Source: Bacillota bacterium (GTDB taxonomy: Bacteria > Bacillota > Clostridia > Christensenellales > CAG-138). From it: a DNA stretch of 8,156 nucleotides. This document shows, piece by piece, positions 7,165 through 8,156 of this stretch. Below the pieces are notes generated by a model. The model was not told the DNA's origin. It searched no databases and was given only the letters and a program-made list of their open reading frames with translations. Location: NCBI GenBank assembly GCA_023393045.1, contig JAEWMV010000103.1:1-8156 (forward strand). The letters run 5' to 3'. The first letter of the stretch is position 1. The number at the start of each line of letters is the position of its first letter. Made by a program: the position numbers and the translations under genes.

Positions 7165-7556
7165 ATATTCAAGAAGCTGTTTTTGTTTGGCTTAAATCCC
7201 AGCTTTTCATAAAATCCCGCCGCCGTTTCGGTCTCGACCGACCACTCCGAATCGGGGTAATGCTCCCTGCATCTTCTTATCAGCTCTTTCCCGATCCCCT
7301 GATTTTGAAACTTGGGCATAACGGCCAGATCATAGATAACAGACCGGAATATCCTGTCGCTCAATACCCTGACGCACCCGACCAGTTGATCATCCGCCCA
7401 TGCGGAAATCACGATTGTGGAATTGATAAAGGGTACGTTGAAGTTCTTCAGCATGTCTGGGGCGATCTCCCCGCCATCGGACCATCCCACCGCCACAAAC
7501 AAATCATGCAGCGCCTCGCATGGCAAATCCTTTCTTGTACTGTATGTTACGTTCAT
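7146..7556 (-). CDS. Small GNAT family N-acetyltransferase
   Basis: This 136-residue protein is a compact single-domain GNAT. Residues 49-64 (VISAWADDQLVGCVRV) match the first core strands. IYDLAVMPKFQNQGIGKEL (74-92) is motif A, with the acetyl-CoA-binding loop Q84-N-Q-G-I-G89, and FYEKLGF (115-121) is the typical C-terminal motif. The open frame extends upstream to 7733 into the VOC gene. The start at 7554-7556 is preferred because AGGAGA (7561-7566 on the minus strand) lies 4 bases upstream and the GNAT fold begins there. The gene starts 43 bases after the VOC stop on the same strand, so the two are probably cotranscribed. The substrate is unknown. Relatives of this size acetylate small amines or antibiotics, or are uncharacterised. 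Confidence 0.88.
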   Translation of the reverse strand: MNVTYSTRKDLPCEALHDLFVAVGWSDGGEIAPDMLKNFNVPFINSTIVISAWADDQLVGCVRVLSDRIFRSVIYDLAVMPKFQNQGIGKELIRRCREHYPDSEWSVETETAAGFYEKLGFKPNKNSFLNIPCKWF

Positions 7557-7579
7557 AATCTCTCCTGATATTGTATTTA

Positions 7580-7595
7580 GGCTGTGTTGCAAAGT
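7580..7595. other. IS6-family-like terminal sequence (possible IS remnant)
   Basis: GGCTGTGTTGCAAAGT resembles the terminal inverted repeat of IS6-family elements. From memory it matches the IS26 end (GGCACTGTTGCAAAGT) at 14 of 16 positions, including the GTTGCAAAGT core. It lies in the 43-base gap between the VOC and small GNAT genes. No transposase and no matching opposite end are visible, so at most it is a solo end. Chance similarity is possible. Confidence 0.25.
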
Positions 7596-7599
7596 GGAA

Positions 7600-8022
7600 T
7601 TACCTAATCCTCTCTGACATAGGATGATTGCTGTTAAACTGAACCAAATCCCATAGGTTCCCATACAAATCCTTGAATACGGCAACAATTCCGTACTCTT
7701 GCACCTTGGGCTCTCTGACAAATTCGATACCAAGCTGTTTCATTTCTTCATAATCTCCGTTGAAATCATCTGTCCCCAGGAACAAGAATACTCTTCCGCT
7801 AGCTTGATTCCCAATAAATGGCTCTTGCTCTGGCTTCGATGCTTTGGCAAGCAAGATAGTAGCCCCATGTGAACCCGGAGGGGAAACAACCACCCATCGT
7901 TTATCTTGCTCCGGCTGATAGGTGTCCTCTATCAATTCAAAATGAAGTTTTTTCGTATAAAAGTCTATGGCTTCGTCATAATCGCCTACTACCAATGCAA
8001 TATGTACCAGTGCTTGTATCAT
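7600..8022 (-). CDS. VOC superfamily protein (glyoxalase/bleomycin-resistance/dioxygenase fold)
   Basis: This 140-residue protein begins with VHIALVVGDYDEAIDFYTKKLHFELI (H7 a possible metal ligand) and ends with FKDLYGNLWDLVQF (116-129), the paired beta-alpha-beta-beta-beta signature of the VOC fold. The site where many metal-dependent members have Glu (as in GN-x-x-E) is D125. Metal binding and catalysis are therefore uncertain. Family members include glyoxalase I, fosfomycin- and bleomycin-resistance proteins and many of unknown role. This sequence fits the last group best. The ATG at 8020-8022 follows a G-rich purine tract (8028-8037 on the minus strand). It is the first gene of the minus-strand cluster, with a candidate promoter just upstream. 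Confidence 0.87.
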   Translation of the reverse strand: MIQALVHIALVVGDYDEAIDFYTKKLHFELIEDTYQPEQDKRWVVVSPPGSHGATILLAKASKPEQEPFIGNQASGRVFLFLGTDDFNGDYEEMKQLGIEFVREPKVQEYGIVAVFKDLYGNLWDLVQFNSNHPMSERIR

Positions 8023-8049
8023 GAATACCCCTCTCCCAAATTCCTGTTT

Positions 8050-8058
8050 ATTTTAGCA
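8050..8058 (-). promoter_or_regulatory. Extended -10 promoter of the VOC-GNAT cluster
   Basis: Read on the minus strand, TGC TAAAAT forms an extended -10 element (TAAAAT matches 5 of 6). No good -35 box stands 17 bp upstream, consistent with an extended -10 type. The start would be near 8043, about 20 bases before the VOC ATG, leaving just room for its ribosome binding site. Confidence 0.45.
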
Positions 8059-8156
8059 CTCTTTCCATTTCTGCCCGGACGCGGAGCGCCAACAACCGCC
8101 GTGCTCACCGACAGGCAAGAATTCATGCTGATCGCGCATTTCATTTGCTCGCTGCG
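8053..8156 (-). CDS. Possible 3' end of an upstream minus-strand gene, cut by window edge
   Basis: On the minus strand a frame is open from the right edge and ends with TAA at 8053-8055 after 33 codons. The encoded tail (…EFLPVGEHGGCW…GQKWKEC) is plausible protein, and the stretch is GC-rich, unlike the VOC gene. It is short, however, and another minus frame and a plus-strand frame are also open over the same stretch. The reading is tentative and no family is recognised. Confidence 0.22.
   Translation of the reverse strand, partial: QRANEMRDQHEFLPVGEHGGCWRSASGQKWKEC

Noticed and set aside
6861..7568. Plus-strand open frame of 235 codons spanning both GNAT genes
   Set aside because: Both minus-strand genes beneath it have clear GNAT motifs and ribosome binding sites. 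This frame shows no domain and no good start context.
7146..7733. N-terminally extended version of the small GNAT protein
   Set aside because: The extension overlaps the end of the VOC gene by over 130 bases and adds no conserved segment. AGGAGA just before the ATG at 7554-7556 supports the shorter form.
1..8156. CRISPR array, rRNA/tRNA genes, integrase or transposase genes
   Set aside because: No regularly spaced repeats, no RNA-gene signatures and no transposase or recombinase motifs were seen on either strand.

Overview
The window looks like chromosomal DNA from a GC-rich member of the Clostridia or a related Firmicute lineage, probably gut-associated. Clear AGGAG-type ribosome binding sites, a TATAAT-type promoter, a lipobox lipoprotein, an M56 (BlaR1/MecR1-type) membrane peptidase and a melibiose-carrier-type (GPH) sugar symporter all fit that. 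The species cannot be named from the sequence.

Layout. Positions 1-982 hold the 3' part of an M56 membrane metallopeptidase, followed by a strong intrinsic terminator (1026-1058). A promoter with an extended -10 element then drives a two-gene operon: a GH38 alpha-mannosidase (1192-4110) and a GPH-family sugar transporter (4110-5432). The stop and start codons of these two genes overlap. Together they form a small unit for importing and hydrolysing alpha-mannosides. Next is a gene for a small secreted lipoprotein (5588-6196), which ends at a terminator shared with convergent minus-strand genes. On the minus strand, read right to left, are a VOC (glyoxalase/bleomycin-resistance fold) protein (8022-7600), a small GNAT acetyltransferase (7556-7146) and a larger GNAT acetyltransferase with a GTG start (7022-6255).

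Composition changes sharply along the window. The peptidase, mannosidase and transporter are GC-rich (sampled 60-base line 2461-2520: 40/60 G+C). The block from about 5540 to 8065 is much more AT-rich (6061-6120: 24/60; 7921-7980: 20/60). GC-rich sequence returns at about 8070. The lipoprotein/GNAT/GNAT/VOC block may therefore have a different history from its flanks. A 16-bp sequence resembling an IS6-family terminus lies inside it (7580-7595).

The most unexplained signal is a 12-bp word, GCCATGCTTGCC, present three times around the lipoprotein gene. One copy lies just downstream of the putative -10 element, one is inverted inside the coding region, and one forms the apex of the terminator hairpin. 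The two outer copies sit in imperfect palindromes whose arms differ by a compensatory base pair. I found no CRISPR array, RNA gene, intact mobile element or convincing new multi-gene system.
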